NCBI GenBank assembly: GCA_951804985.1
Contig: OX638132.1
Coordinates: 4,569,529-4,633,528, forward strand
DNA length: 64,000 bases
Origin: Dryomyza anilis
Lineage: Eukaryota > Arthropoda > Insecta > Diptera > Dryomyzidae
Direction of reading: 5' to 3'
Position numbers and translations under genes: made by a program. Of the stretch, positions 1-10,003 are shown piece after piece. The notes under the pieces were generated by a model. It was given only the letters and a program-made list of their open reading frames with translations, had not been told where the DNA came from and did no database searches. Within the stretch, counting starts at the first letter, position 1, and each line of letters starts with the position of its first letter.

Positions 1-1115
1 AAACTATCACTGTTCTGAAAATCAATTTCGTTCGAAATTCCTCTATTTAGCGTATTCATAGTTTCAAGGTATTGGTGCGACATTGAACGAATACGACAGT
101 ACGGCAATTAAACTGTGAGTACCACTTTTCTGTTTGTTAAAATATTTTGTCAACTGATTTTTATAAAATTAGAATTTTTTGAAATTAGCATAAATATTAC
201 TCGATTTGAAAAGAAAAACAAATAAATTAACATTTTATGTGCACTTTTTGTCTTCAATTTCATAATTTTCTTCATTTCACAAAGTACGACACCAAAAAAC
301 ATGCCTCAGGGCTATTCTCAAACACAACACTTGTGGTATTTCACTTTTATAAAGGATGCAACAATAAATTGACGTTTATGTGTTATTATATCGTAAATAT
401 ACTACATGATACGAATACCATACTAAAATACGATGTACTGTGAATACGCTAATTGTAAAATAAAATTGATTTGAATTTCGTTCTACAGAACTTGAACTGT
501 TTCAAGTTCATTGAATGCTAACGAAATAAAAACAAATTCGAATAAATGCAAATTTTAATACGATTTCAATCGGAAATTCGAATATATTATTATTTTTAAT
601 GAACTTTTTTATATTTTTATTGAGTAAGAACCAGAGATTGAAACCGTAACCAATATTCGTTGATAATCGTTTCATGTTTACAACAGGAAATGTTATAAAC
701 AAATGAAATATAAACCGAAATCCAAAACCGATATTAATGATGTTACTATGAAAAACCAACAGAAATTCTTGGTATTAATTTTTATAATCAAGATATTAAG
801 AATTTAAACAAAAAGTGTCACTAATTCAAATAGTGAATTCGAAACCATTACCGCTTCATTATAATATTTAAAATGTAAACGATGGTAGATAACAGAAGTC
901 TTGTTTCATATTTTTAAATTCCGTTTCGTGAGAGTTATCCAAATGCACAGACTTACCTTTTACTGTCTAAAGGCTCGAATACATGATAGAGAAATTAGCT
1001 AAAGATAGAGAAAAAATCTGAATCATTTTGGACATTACAATTTTTTACTACGTAGTAATTAAGAATATAACATTTTCAAAATCAAAACTTACCACATTTT
1101 TCCAAATTTTTACAG
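1..1115. other. A/T-rich upstream sequence, no gene recognised
   Basis: No convincing exon, RNA gene or transposon coding region is visible. The first coding exon of the downstream protease (start codon and most of the signal peptide) must lie in here or left of the window, but I could not choose one. The stretch about 480-780 carries reiterated short words (ACCGAAA, AATTCGAA types). It resembles in style the sequence at 32540-32870 and is probably an old non-autonomous repeat. Confidence 0.5.
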
Positions 1116-4100
1116 GCACCGTTTGCCTAGCGCAGCACCGCGCTCTCGCCAAGACTAACGCAGCCACCGACGATAACCATCAGCCCCGACATCTGACCAA
1201 CAATCAAGGTGAGTTTGTGGTTGACGGTCTGTACCGCACCCACATCAACTGGCGATGTCTAAAAATCTAGATTCATAACTACTTTTAAGGCAGCGTCTTT
1301 CTTTCAGTCGCATCTGGAGTCAGCCTTCTCGCAGCAGGACGATGCGTCGGCAGCAGCGTCGGCGCAAAAACTGGATGAGTTGGTGATACATCGCACAGGA
1401 CGAAAGGACACGCCGTCATTTGTGACGTTGCGCAAATTGAAGCGTCAACAACAGCAACAGCTGCTGCTACAACAGCAAATGCAGTTGATGGGCAGTATCG
1501 AAAGTTCGTCCGCGGCATCATTAAGCGGCGATTCGTCATCTTCAGCGGATTCTGAAACAGCTGAGGACAACAGTGACGAGTACTACGACGAGGAGGAAGA
1601 TGATGAGGAGGATGAAGACGACGACACGACCGAGACGCTAGAGAACAGCTCAGAGAGCACAAGCACCGAAAGCGGCAGCGTGGAAACTGTGCCGCGTCTG
1701 CTGTCGCAGTCCGCGTTTAATCGTATTTCAGAAACGCTGGGTGCATTAAACACAGTCGGTCATATGCTAGTCGATATGACACGCGGCGGCGGCCAGCATG
1801 AAGCGACAAAGACGCCCGATGTTTCAGAGGCAGTAGTTAGCACAGCTATGGTGGAGACAACCACAGCAACATCAGCAGATAAACAAAGTTCGGTGACAGA
1901 AGTGACGCCAACGGCCAAAATACTGGCACCGCTGCCAAACGAAACGGCGATGCTGCCACCAAAAATACGCGAGCCCGCGGTATCGCAGTTGGCCGACAAG
2001 CGCATTGATCAGGAGACACCCAGCAAACCGTTGTTTGTCGAGACAAAGGAGACCAAAAAGAAGAAAAAGAAGAAGAACAAGAATAAGCAAAAGCTAAAAC
2101 AAAAGAAACCCGCCGGAGGCTCAAGCAGCAACCAATTAGTAGGCAGTGCTTCTACAAAAATACCAACCACTTTACGTCCCTCCAGCACCACTGCGCTTAT
2201 TAGCAGTAGCAGCACCACCACCACCTCAAGTAGTCGCCTACAAGATCAACTCGCTTTAGCTAGCGATGAGTCCACCGCCAAAGATAGCGAGAATCGCTGC
2301 AAGACGCCCAGCGGTCGCCCGGGTCGCTGCGAGGATTTGAGCAGCTGCCCAGCTTTGCTGCTGAACTTGAGCAGTCTACGCGAATCGCTCTGCTTCAAGA
2401 GCCTCTTTGTGCCGGGAGTCTGTTGTCCCATTACGGAAAGTTTTAGCACGCTGCTGACGACGCAGCGGCCGCCACTCAAATTGACTACCAAAGCGTCCAC
2501 AAAACTAACGACAACAACGTCCACAACGACAACAACGTCGACAAAGCGTCCCACCAAACGGCCCGGCTCGAATCTTGTGCTTATACCACAAATTAAACCC
2601 TCGACGACAACTACAACAACCACCACGGAGTCGCCGTTGGAGCCGCCGGAGCTTGAGCTTGACGACAACAGCATCATCGATATGGAGCAGTGTGGCCAAC
2701 AGGAGTATTCGACAGGTCGTATTGTGGGCGGCGTCGAGGCTCCTAATGGACAGTGGCCCTGGATGGCGGCCATCTTTTTGCACGGGCCTAAGCGTACAGA
2801 GTTCTGGTGCGGCGGCTCCTTGATTGGCAGCAAGTATATACTGACGGCGGCTCATTGTACTCGCGATTCGCGTCAGAAACCGTGAGTCATTAACAAATGC
2901 TGCTTAAATTACAATTATTTCATTAAATTTTTTGCAGTTTTGCTGCACGTCAATTTACGGTACGTCTGGGCGACATAGATTTGTCCACGGATGCGGAGCC
3001 ATCGGCGCCGGTAACATTCGGTGTGAAGGAAGTTCGTGCGCACGAAAGGTAGGAGAGATATATGGATTTTTTGAATTTTAAATTAAAATTCAATCGGTTG
3101 AAACGTAAAGATTGCAAGCATAGACCACAAGACATGAAACTCCGTCAATGTAGATGTAAAAATCGTTTTGTTAGTGTGCGTCGCAGTCGCAATTTGGACA
3201 ACTTTTTATTCAACTTAGACAACTTTTATTCAACTTGGACAATAATGCCACAGATTTTCTCATTTTAGACATTTTTCCCCCTTTATATTCAACATATTCA
3301 CCACTGCTTTTGATGTTTGCGCCAAACAGAAATTTAATAACAAATTAATTTTCTGACAACGTAAAAATACTCAAAACAAACGTAAACAACGTTTTAGTTT
3401 ATATATATTTAGTTTTATTCAAAAATTGATAGTGTGGGTACAATTTTCAACCGATTTTGATACGAATTATGGATGATATCGTTGTCAGGCATGATGAAGA
3501 GCTATATTTGGCTAAACAAGCGTACGAAATTGTCAACTAGGATAAAATTTTAAAATATCTCTACGGAAAGGGATTATCGGACTGTTAATTGCTTAATGCC
3601 CGGATGCATACAACTTTTAACCATGAGTTAGCGATGGAAATCGATTAGTTAATCTGACAATTTCAATATTGATATTAAAACAAAAAATTAAATTTATTTG
3701 TCAGATTGTTTTTAACTGATAACTGTATTCAACCGGCCGTAAGTAAATTCACAATTTTAGTTTATTTTATTTAACGTCCTCATTATATTTAAGCGCAATA
3801 TTGTTCCATATTTGGTATTTACAGCGATATAAACATACACATAATTTCATTATAAAATCGATTTATAATACAAATATTAAGATAAACATAATATATAATA
3901 AATTTATTTTAATATTGTAATATTTGCAAAAGTTTTGTCCCTTTTTCCCTAAACTAATGAAAAGGGGGACACACTGGTTTTATTCACCAAATTGCTATTT
4001 TTTTCTCGTAAATTTTACAATTTTTTCAGAAAATGTTAATTATTTTTTCACTTTTCCCTTAGACTATGAATTTTAGGCATAGTTTTAAAAAAATAGTGCT

Positions 4101-5425
4101 AATTTTTAGACTCATTACGTGTAACTCAAAACTTCTGCATTTGAGTAGTTCGGTTGCAAAAAAGGTGTAAATTTTGGCAAATTTCACAAAATTTTCAGCA
4201 TCTGAATTAACAAACAGCTGTTTTGTGTTGTTGAAAATTTTACACGGTGAAACAACAACAATGCAAGCAGAGATGCGGCAGAGCTCATGTACACAATCCG
4301 TGTACCAAAAAATATCATAAAAAACAGGATTTTGCTATGTTGAATATGTTTTTTGCGAAGTCGCACGTCTTATAGTCTTTGATTGCAAGTATGCTCTGAT
4401 ATTCGGTTGCCACAACAAATAATGTCATATACGCAAACCAAATTATGCTATATTTGTTATAGTCAATACTAGAACCTATTAGGTGTTGTTATCGCAATGA
4501 ATTTGTTAAACACGAAAACTCTAAAAATTCAAAATTTTTAATAGTTCACTTAATATGCGATTATTCAGAATTTTGATTAATCAGTATTCTGATAAATTGA
4601 TTAATCGAGATCTCTCTAACTTAACAAATGAAACAATTTGATCAACTTGCTTTGAGTAAAATTTTATTTTTTAAAATAATAAAAAATAAAGGATGTATAT
4701 AAAATTTTCAAGAATCATGTAGAAAAAATTTTAAGTCATAGAGGTTTATTTACAAAATAAAATTGATTAATCAAAACTCTGATTAATTAAGATTTTGATG
4801 TAACAGAATTCTTTATAATTGATTAATCCATATTTTGATTAATCGATAATAAAATCAATTAATCAATAAAATATCAAAATTGTACTCTTTTAGATTTTCG
4901 CGCATCGGCTTCTACAATGACATTGCGATACTAGTGCTGGACAAACCGGTGCGCAAATCGAAATATGTAATACCCGTCTGTTTGCCGCGTGTCGGGCGCA
5001 TGCCGCCCAAGGAGCGACTACCCGGCCGACGTGCCACCGTCGTCGGTTGGGGCACCACCTATTATGGCGGCAAAGAGTCGACTAGCCAGCGACAGGCGGA
5101 GCTGCCTATTTGGCGCAACGAAGACTGTGATCGTTCGTATTTCCAACCCATCAATGAGAACTTTATGTGCGCCGGCTACTCGGACGGCGGCGTCGATGCT
5201 TGTCAGGTGCGTGACGAATAATATGTTATTTTTTATGTTCTCTATTCTAAACACTCTTCAATGCAGGGTGACTCTGGCGGCCCGCTGATGATGCGCTACG
5301 ATGCGCGTTGGCTGCAACTGGGTGTGGTCTCTTTCGGCAACAAGTGCGGCGAGCCCGGCTACCCGGGCGTTTATACGCGTGTCACGCAGTACCTGGACTG
5401 GATACAGGATCATACGCGAGATTGA
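1116..5425 (+). CDS. CLIP-domain trypsin-like serine protease zymogen (first exon missing)
   Basis: Secreted protease zymogen of the kind used in insect extracellular cascades (melanisation, Toll, cuticle). Coding exons: 1116-1208, 1294-2881, 2938-3048, 4894-5206, 5267-5425; frames join without stops and give about 754 residues from exon 1116 on. The first visible exon begins inside a probable signal peptide (TVCLA). A long low-complexity region follows: Gln and Ser runs, an Asp/Glu tract near 1560-1640, a Lys/Asn/Gln tract near 2050-2110, and Thr runs. The CLIP domain has six cysteines with codons at 2298, 2328, 2346, 2391, 2421 and 2424. Activation site GR/IVGG is at 2715-2732. The triad is His (2853-2855), Asp (4919-4921) and Ser (5273-5275); Asp at 5195-5197 in the specificity pocket predicts trypsin-like cleavage. 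From memory the catalytic domain closely resembles Drosophila CG7432. The acceptor at 1292-1293 was chosen because the stronger-looking one at 1307 breaks the frame. Confidence 0.9.
3049..4893 (+). other. Third intron of the protease, repeat-containing
   Basis: 1.85-kb intron with GT donor (3049-3050) and TTTTAG acceptor (4888-4893). It is A/T-rich, shows no reading frame of note, and near its 3' end holds the GATTAATC cluster listed separately. The other introns of this gene are 55-90 nt, so this one has probably been enlarged by insertions. Confidence 0.7.
4575..4870. repeat. Cluster of GATTAATC words
   Basis: GATTAATC occurs at 4575, 4599, 4764, 4821 and 4837, with near-copies at 4781 (GATTAATT) and about 4855. 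The word is an inverted pair of TAATC/GATTA, the core bound by Bicoid/Otx-type homeodomains. It may be an intronic regulatory cluster or the remains of a small A/T-rich transposon; the sequence cannot decide. Confidence 0.45.
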
Positions 5426-5659
5426 TTCGAGTTTTCAGTTGCTGTAGTTTTAGGCATTTTTGCAAAATAATTTCTAAAATATAAATTTAACAACTAGTCT
5501 ACTGTTTAATGTTGTTGCTGCCACACAGACGGGCAGCGGGGCAGCTGCTTTCTGTTTATTTATTAAAAGACTAGAACCCACGACGACGCGACATCGACTG
5601 TTACCATATTAGTTTGTAAATATTTTTAAATTATTTAATATGTTTTATTATATAATATA

Positions 5660-5665
5660 AATAAA
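5660..5665 (+). terminator. Poly(A) signal of the CLIP protease
   Basis: AATAAA lies 235 nt after the TGA stop. It is the first canonical hexamer downstream of the gene on this strand. Confidence 0.55.
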
Positions 5666-6111
5666 AATGATGAAAAGTGAAATACAATTTTCTTTAACAT
5701 TTTTAAATCTAATAAACTATTTAAAGGAATGATTTGTATATTATACTTCGTCGTTGCAGAAGTAGAACTAACCAAATACACTTTTGAAAATCTATTTATT
5801 TTTAAGTAGCTGAAGAACTATTAAAAAAATCATTTAATGAATTACATTAATTTTTGAATTCTACTAATTCCAAAAATCTATTTACAGGATTCCAAATTGT
5901 GTTAAAGTGCTTTTATTCTGATACATTTTGAGTTATTTAAATTTTCATAAAAATGTTCTTTATTTATCTCAGAATTTCTGCTCAATATTTGTACCAAGTG
6001 ATTCAACTTCAACTTTAAGATTTTGATAAAAATGTGTTTGGTGATTTTTAGTTCTACAACGACGAATGTCTACTCGATCGAGTCTACTAAATGGAACCTT
6101 TCACAAATGTT

Positions 6112-7530
6112 AGTGCAAATCAACAGCATTTTTGGAGTTCTATTATGCGAAATGCCCTTCAGAATTCGAATAAATGAATTAAAAACTTTTTCATTTATAC
6201 GTTTACGAGATATCGGCCAATAACTTTTGAACCGAGCTTTAAAAAAAGTGGTCACTTATATTTGCAAATATTTCGCGTTTTAAATAACTGATATGATCAA
6301 GTGTTATAACAAATAAAAGGGAATTCAATATCCAGCAGTTATGTTTTAAAACATTTTGACATTGGTTTTCGGGTTTAAGAGAATTCAATAGGATAGGATT
6401 TTTTCGACATAAATTTAAATCATAGATGTTTTTAAAAAATTCGGAAATAGCGACATGATGTACAGTTTGTAATATTCCAAAATTAGCCTGCACCTTTTAA
6501 AACAAAATGACGCAAAAATAAATAAAATCTATGAATACATCTTGAGGACAGAAAAAATCATGTGGAAGCATTAAAATTGAGTGTAAACTAAAAAATATCA
6601 TTTTTATTTTTATGTATGTGAGGATAGTTTCGCGCCTTAGACGTGTCCGTCTCCGCCTATACGTGATAAATACTATTTCGAATACGATAAAATTCAGTTT
6701 CAATATATTTTAGTAGAAAAGTAATTCTTAAGCTCGAATCACACGATTGAATAAACAGTCAACTTTTGAATCAATTTTCAAAACAATTTAAATATCAATC
6801 GTGTGATTGCCTTATTTTCCATACAAAAATTTGGCAATCACACGATTGATATTAAAATTATTTGAAAATTGATTCAAAATTTGACTGTTTATTCAATTGT
6901 GTGATTCGAGCTTAAGTTCGAAAATGAGTTAAATTAGTCAACATACTCAACCACATCGCATACAAGAATCCCATATCTCGTAAAGTATTCAAGATAAATT
7001 TATAAAATTTAAAATTAGTTATAAAAAATCAACTGTCAATAAGTGTTCAAGAAATATGTGTGATCCGCTCATATATTCCAATTTATATTATAATCCACAC
7101 ATATATTTTTGTCATTGATAGCTCAAGAGAGAATCGAGAGAATGTGGACTAATTTTGGAATATTACAAGCTGTGTATTTTTGTACTTTCTTGATTTTTTA
7201 CAATTTTTTAAATTTATTTTATTTTAAATTTTTGGGAAAAAATACTTTTTTAAAGTTTTCCTATCGAATTCTCTTAAACTAGTAAACCAATTTAAAAATA
7301 TAGTTCGAAATGCTAAGTGGATATTTAATAACCTTTCATTTGATATAACACTTGAACATATCAGATATTTCTAACGCAAGATATTTCCAAATATATGTGA
7401 CTATCTTTTTGAAAGCTTTGTACAAAAGTTATTGGCCGAAATCTCGTAAACCCATCCAAAGAAAAACTTTTAAGCCGTCTTTTTGGAATCAGAGAGTCAT
7501 TTTACATAATACAAAAATAGTGTTGACTGC
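6112..7530. repeat. Large foldback: two ~390-bp inverted arms
   Basis: The segment 6112-6487 reappears in reverse complement at about 7148-7530, diverged to perhaps 70-75 percent. Shared landmarks are a CGGCCAATAACTTTTG-type core (about 6212 and about 7436 on the opposite strand), AAGTGTTATA near 6300 and near 7345, TTTAAGAGAATTC near 6375 and 7270, and TTGTAATATTCCAAAATTAG (6468-6487) against its complement near 7150. The 660-bp centre contains the 180-bp hairpin element. No transposase frame is present, so it is best read as a non-autonomous foldback element. Confidence 0.7.
6732..6911. mobile_element. 180-bp hairpin MITE flanked by TTAA
   Basis: Two arms of about 79 bp (6732-6810 and 6833-6911) pair almost perfectly around a 22-nt loop. 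They begin GCTCGAATCACACGATTG and end in the complement. TTAA stands directly on both sides (6728-6731, 6912-6915), as for piggyBac-type insertions, although a 2-bp TA duplication cannot be excluded. No coding capacity. A transcript across it would form a long, nearly perfect RNA hairpin. Confidence 0.85.
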
Positions 7531-8512
7531 TGCGCAGAATGGTTGTTGTGTAGTGTTATAAGTAGAGAGCGGATTTATATGCAAAATGATATTCCAAACA
7601 TATGCAAAATATATGCAAATTATATTCAAAATATGCAAAAAATATGCAGGTTTTTTATATTAATATAAGAGTTAAAATATAGAAAAATATTTTTGTTCCT
7701 CATAATTTAAAAATAAAACACGTTTTTCTTCAAACTTCAACACATATTATGAATGAAAAAGAACATTATCCTAATAAAATAACATCATTTAATTTTACAC
7801 TCATAATCAGTCTATTTTCTAAATTTTCCATTGGGTTCTATACTTCATATGATTCTATGTGCAAAAAAACGATCGGTCTACATCACAAGACATTATAGGC
7901 ACGAAATGATGGATTCAAGGAAGCAATTATGACATTTGTTTTATTATCAAAATGAAAATATTACCAGATTCAGTTCCAGTTCTTACACTGATATTGTCAG
8001 TTCTCACTCCGATATTGCAAGTTTTAAATGTGTATAAGTTCCATATCGAAATTATTTAAAAATAAGAATAAATATAATTATATTAGACTGACAATGGCTT
8101 TGTTTCAAACAATATTCATACAATTTGATTGCAAATGACAACTACTGAAAATGTTTTATTGGATAAGAAAATCAATATGAAAAATGTGCAGTAAAATCCG
8201 AATTATAAGGACTTTGAGAATAAATGGAGGCTTTGAGTCGCTTAAACATTTTCAATTTTGTTCCATATATCGTCTACTAAAAATGTAGGTATATGCAGAA
8301 AATTGTCTGATATAATGTTTTTATCATATCAATATTAAAATGAGTAACTCCAACTATAATTTATCGAAGGACTTGGTCTATACTATGTTAAAGATGCGAC
8401 AAAACACATCAGAACAACAAAAACAAATAGTCAAGAAATGTCGGAATATTGCTTTTTTACTTTAAATTACTCTAGTAATCTACATAAATTCATTAAACGC
8501 ATTTATATACTA

Positions 8513-8690
8513 GAGATGGGCACGTGAGTGAGTTTTGACTCACACTCACTCACGCTCACGAAAGATTTTTTCTAAACACGCACACTCACTCACGCCCTTT
8601 TTTGCTCTACTCACACTCATTCACAATCACTTGAGTAAAATTAAGAATCAATCACAATCACGCTAAATCACGTTTTTTTGCTATTGTTTT
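8513..8690. repeat. CTCACTCACG-rich block, left copy
   Basis: Starts TAGAGATGGGCACG, a wording typical of hAT ends, and continues with many copies of ACTCACTCACG and variants. It matches the block at 9700-9835 in the same orientation. It could be one end of a second hAT element nested in the larger one; I found no matching inverted right end. Confidence 0.6.
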
Positions 8691-9131
8691 CAGAATGCAT
8701 ACAAATACATATTTCATTTGTAATGTTGGTGAGATTGGTCGACAGAGCGTGGCACCCGAATACAACCTACATCTTTAAAACCCAATAATGATGTTATGAT
8801 GTTAGGGATTTTAATAAAATATATTTCAATTTTTAACGGAGATGAAAATGTGAAAGACCTTCGATGTGCTTTTCATATAAAAACGTAAAAATTGCCTTGA
8901 AGAATAATTCACCATTGAACAATTCGTGTAAAATCTTTGAGAATTGTCTCTGGAAAAATTGTATGTGGAAAAGAATTATCAATAAAAAAAAATAGTCCGG
9001 AGTAGAATTTACCAGGGATGAATTGACTTTGGGAAAAACTATTTTTGAAGCGATTTTTTTTTTTGGTTACTACATTTGTAACTCGCATAAAAACGGGACC
9101 CCACACGAACCCCTGGAACAAATTAAACTTA

Positions 9132-9297
9132 TGCCCGTAACTTCAACGAGTAGATATCTATTGGTGTTCGTACCGAACAGATATCTCTTACCTATCCGGT
9201 GTTTTTACTCCTTAACTATGCGTTGAAGTTACGACATTTTGCTTACACGATAGATAACTAAGCACCAGTAGATATCTATTCGTTGAAGTTACGGGCA
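9132..9297. mobile_element. 166-bp PIF/Harbinger-type MITE
   Basis: Terminal inverted repeats of about 37 bp start TGCCCGTAACTTCAACGA and are flanked on both sides by TTA (9129-9131 and 9298-9300), the 3-bp TWA duplication of PIF/Harbinger elements. A third copy of the GTTGAAGTTACG word lies inside near 9222. It is inserted within the hAT-type element, so it is the younger of the two. Confidence 0.85.
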
Positions 9298-9699
9298 TTA
9301 ATAAACAAAAGGAAGTCAATACAGAGTTATCATGTATAGTTGAAATTGAAAATTCACCTTTTTTCAAAAATGAGAAGAACAAAATTTAGTTCTATATCCA
9401 TTTCCATGAACGGTCATATGAAACCAAGCAAAAACTATTTACATGACCCCACAAAAATTGACTAGCCCATACAAATACGACCGGTTTGCAGGGGTTAGAT
9501 CAATTCTTGACTGAAACCTTGCAACTTATTCTGAGTTGAGTGGGTATATGACGGTCGTTATAAACGGTTTGATTTATTGTTGTTCTGAAAAGTGAGCAGT
9601 CGCAGTCGGATGGTAGTCGGATGATCCTACTTCTTCTGTAGTTCAGCAAAAATATAGAAAAATCACAAAAAATTAAAAGTGAGATTTTTTTATTTTATG

Positions 9700-9835
9700 A
9701 AATATTCGACTCACGCACACTCTCTCACGAAAAAATTGTACTCACGCACACTCACTCACGGTATTTTTGGGTCTACTCACACTCACTCACAATTACGTGA
9801 GCAAAATTAGGATTCAATTTCACGTGAATCATTTG
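9700..9835. repeat. CTCACTCACG-rich block, right copy
   Basis: Direct repeat of 8513-8690 with shared order of words: ACTCACGCACAC, CTACTCACACTCACTCACAA, then GAGCAAAATTAGGATTCAAT against GAGTAAAATTAAGAATCAAT. It ends just inside the right terminus of the 2.3-kb hAT-type element. Confidence 0.6.
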
Positions 9836-10003
9836 CATTTGCAGATAAATCCGCTCCCTAGTTATAAGTAACCATTTTTATGATGAAAAACACTTCTTAT
9901 TGAACATTTTTCGAACAAAAGTAAATGTATAATAATACCGCTAAATGCAACGACATAAAATGCTGCATATAATTTACATAACTAATTTATAGAATAGAAT
10001 AGA

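Larger units (their letters stand above)
7563..9860. mobile_element. Non-autonomous hAT-type element, 2.3 kb, with 8-bp target duplication
   Basis: GTTATAAG is duplicated exactly at 7555-7562 and 9861-9868. Between the copies the ends are inverted repeats: the left begins TAGAGAGCGGATTTATATGC and the right, read inward on the other strand, begins TAGGGAGCGGATTTATCTGC. An 8-bp duplication and TAG/CAG-type ends are hallmarks of the hAT superfamily. Subterminal words are reiterated: ATATGCAAA five times at 7577-7645, and ATTTGC twice at the right end. No transposase frame is seen, so movement would depend on an enzyme encoded elsewhere. It carries a nested Harbinger-type MITE and two CTCACTCACG-rich blocks. 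Confidence 0.88.

Noticed and set aside
1308..1380. Acceptor TTTCTTTCAG at 1298-1307 for the large protease exon
   Set aside because: It looks stronger, but joined to the exon ending at 1208 it shifts frame and meets a TGA. The acceptor ending at 1293 keeps the frame open.
2246..2833. 195-codon open stretch, minus strand
   Set aside because: It is the antisense shadow of the protease exon, caused by its Thr-rich ACN repeats.
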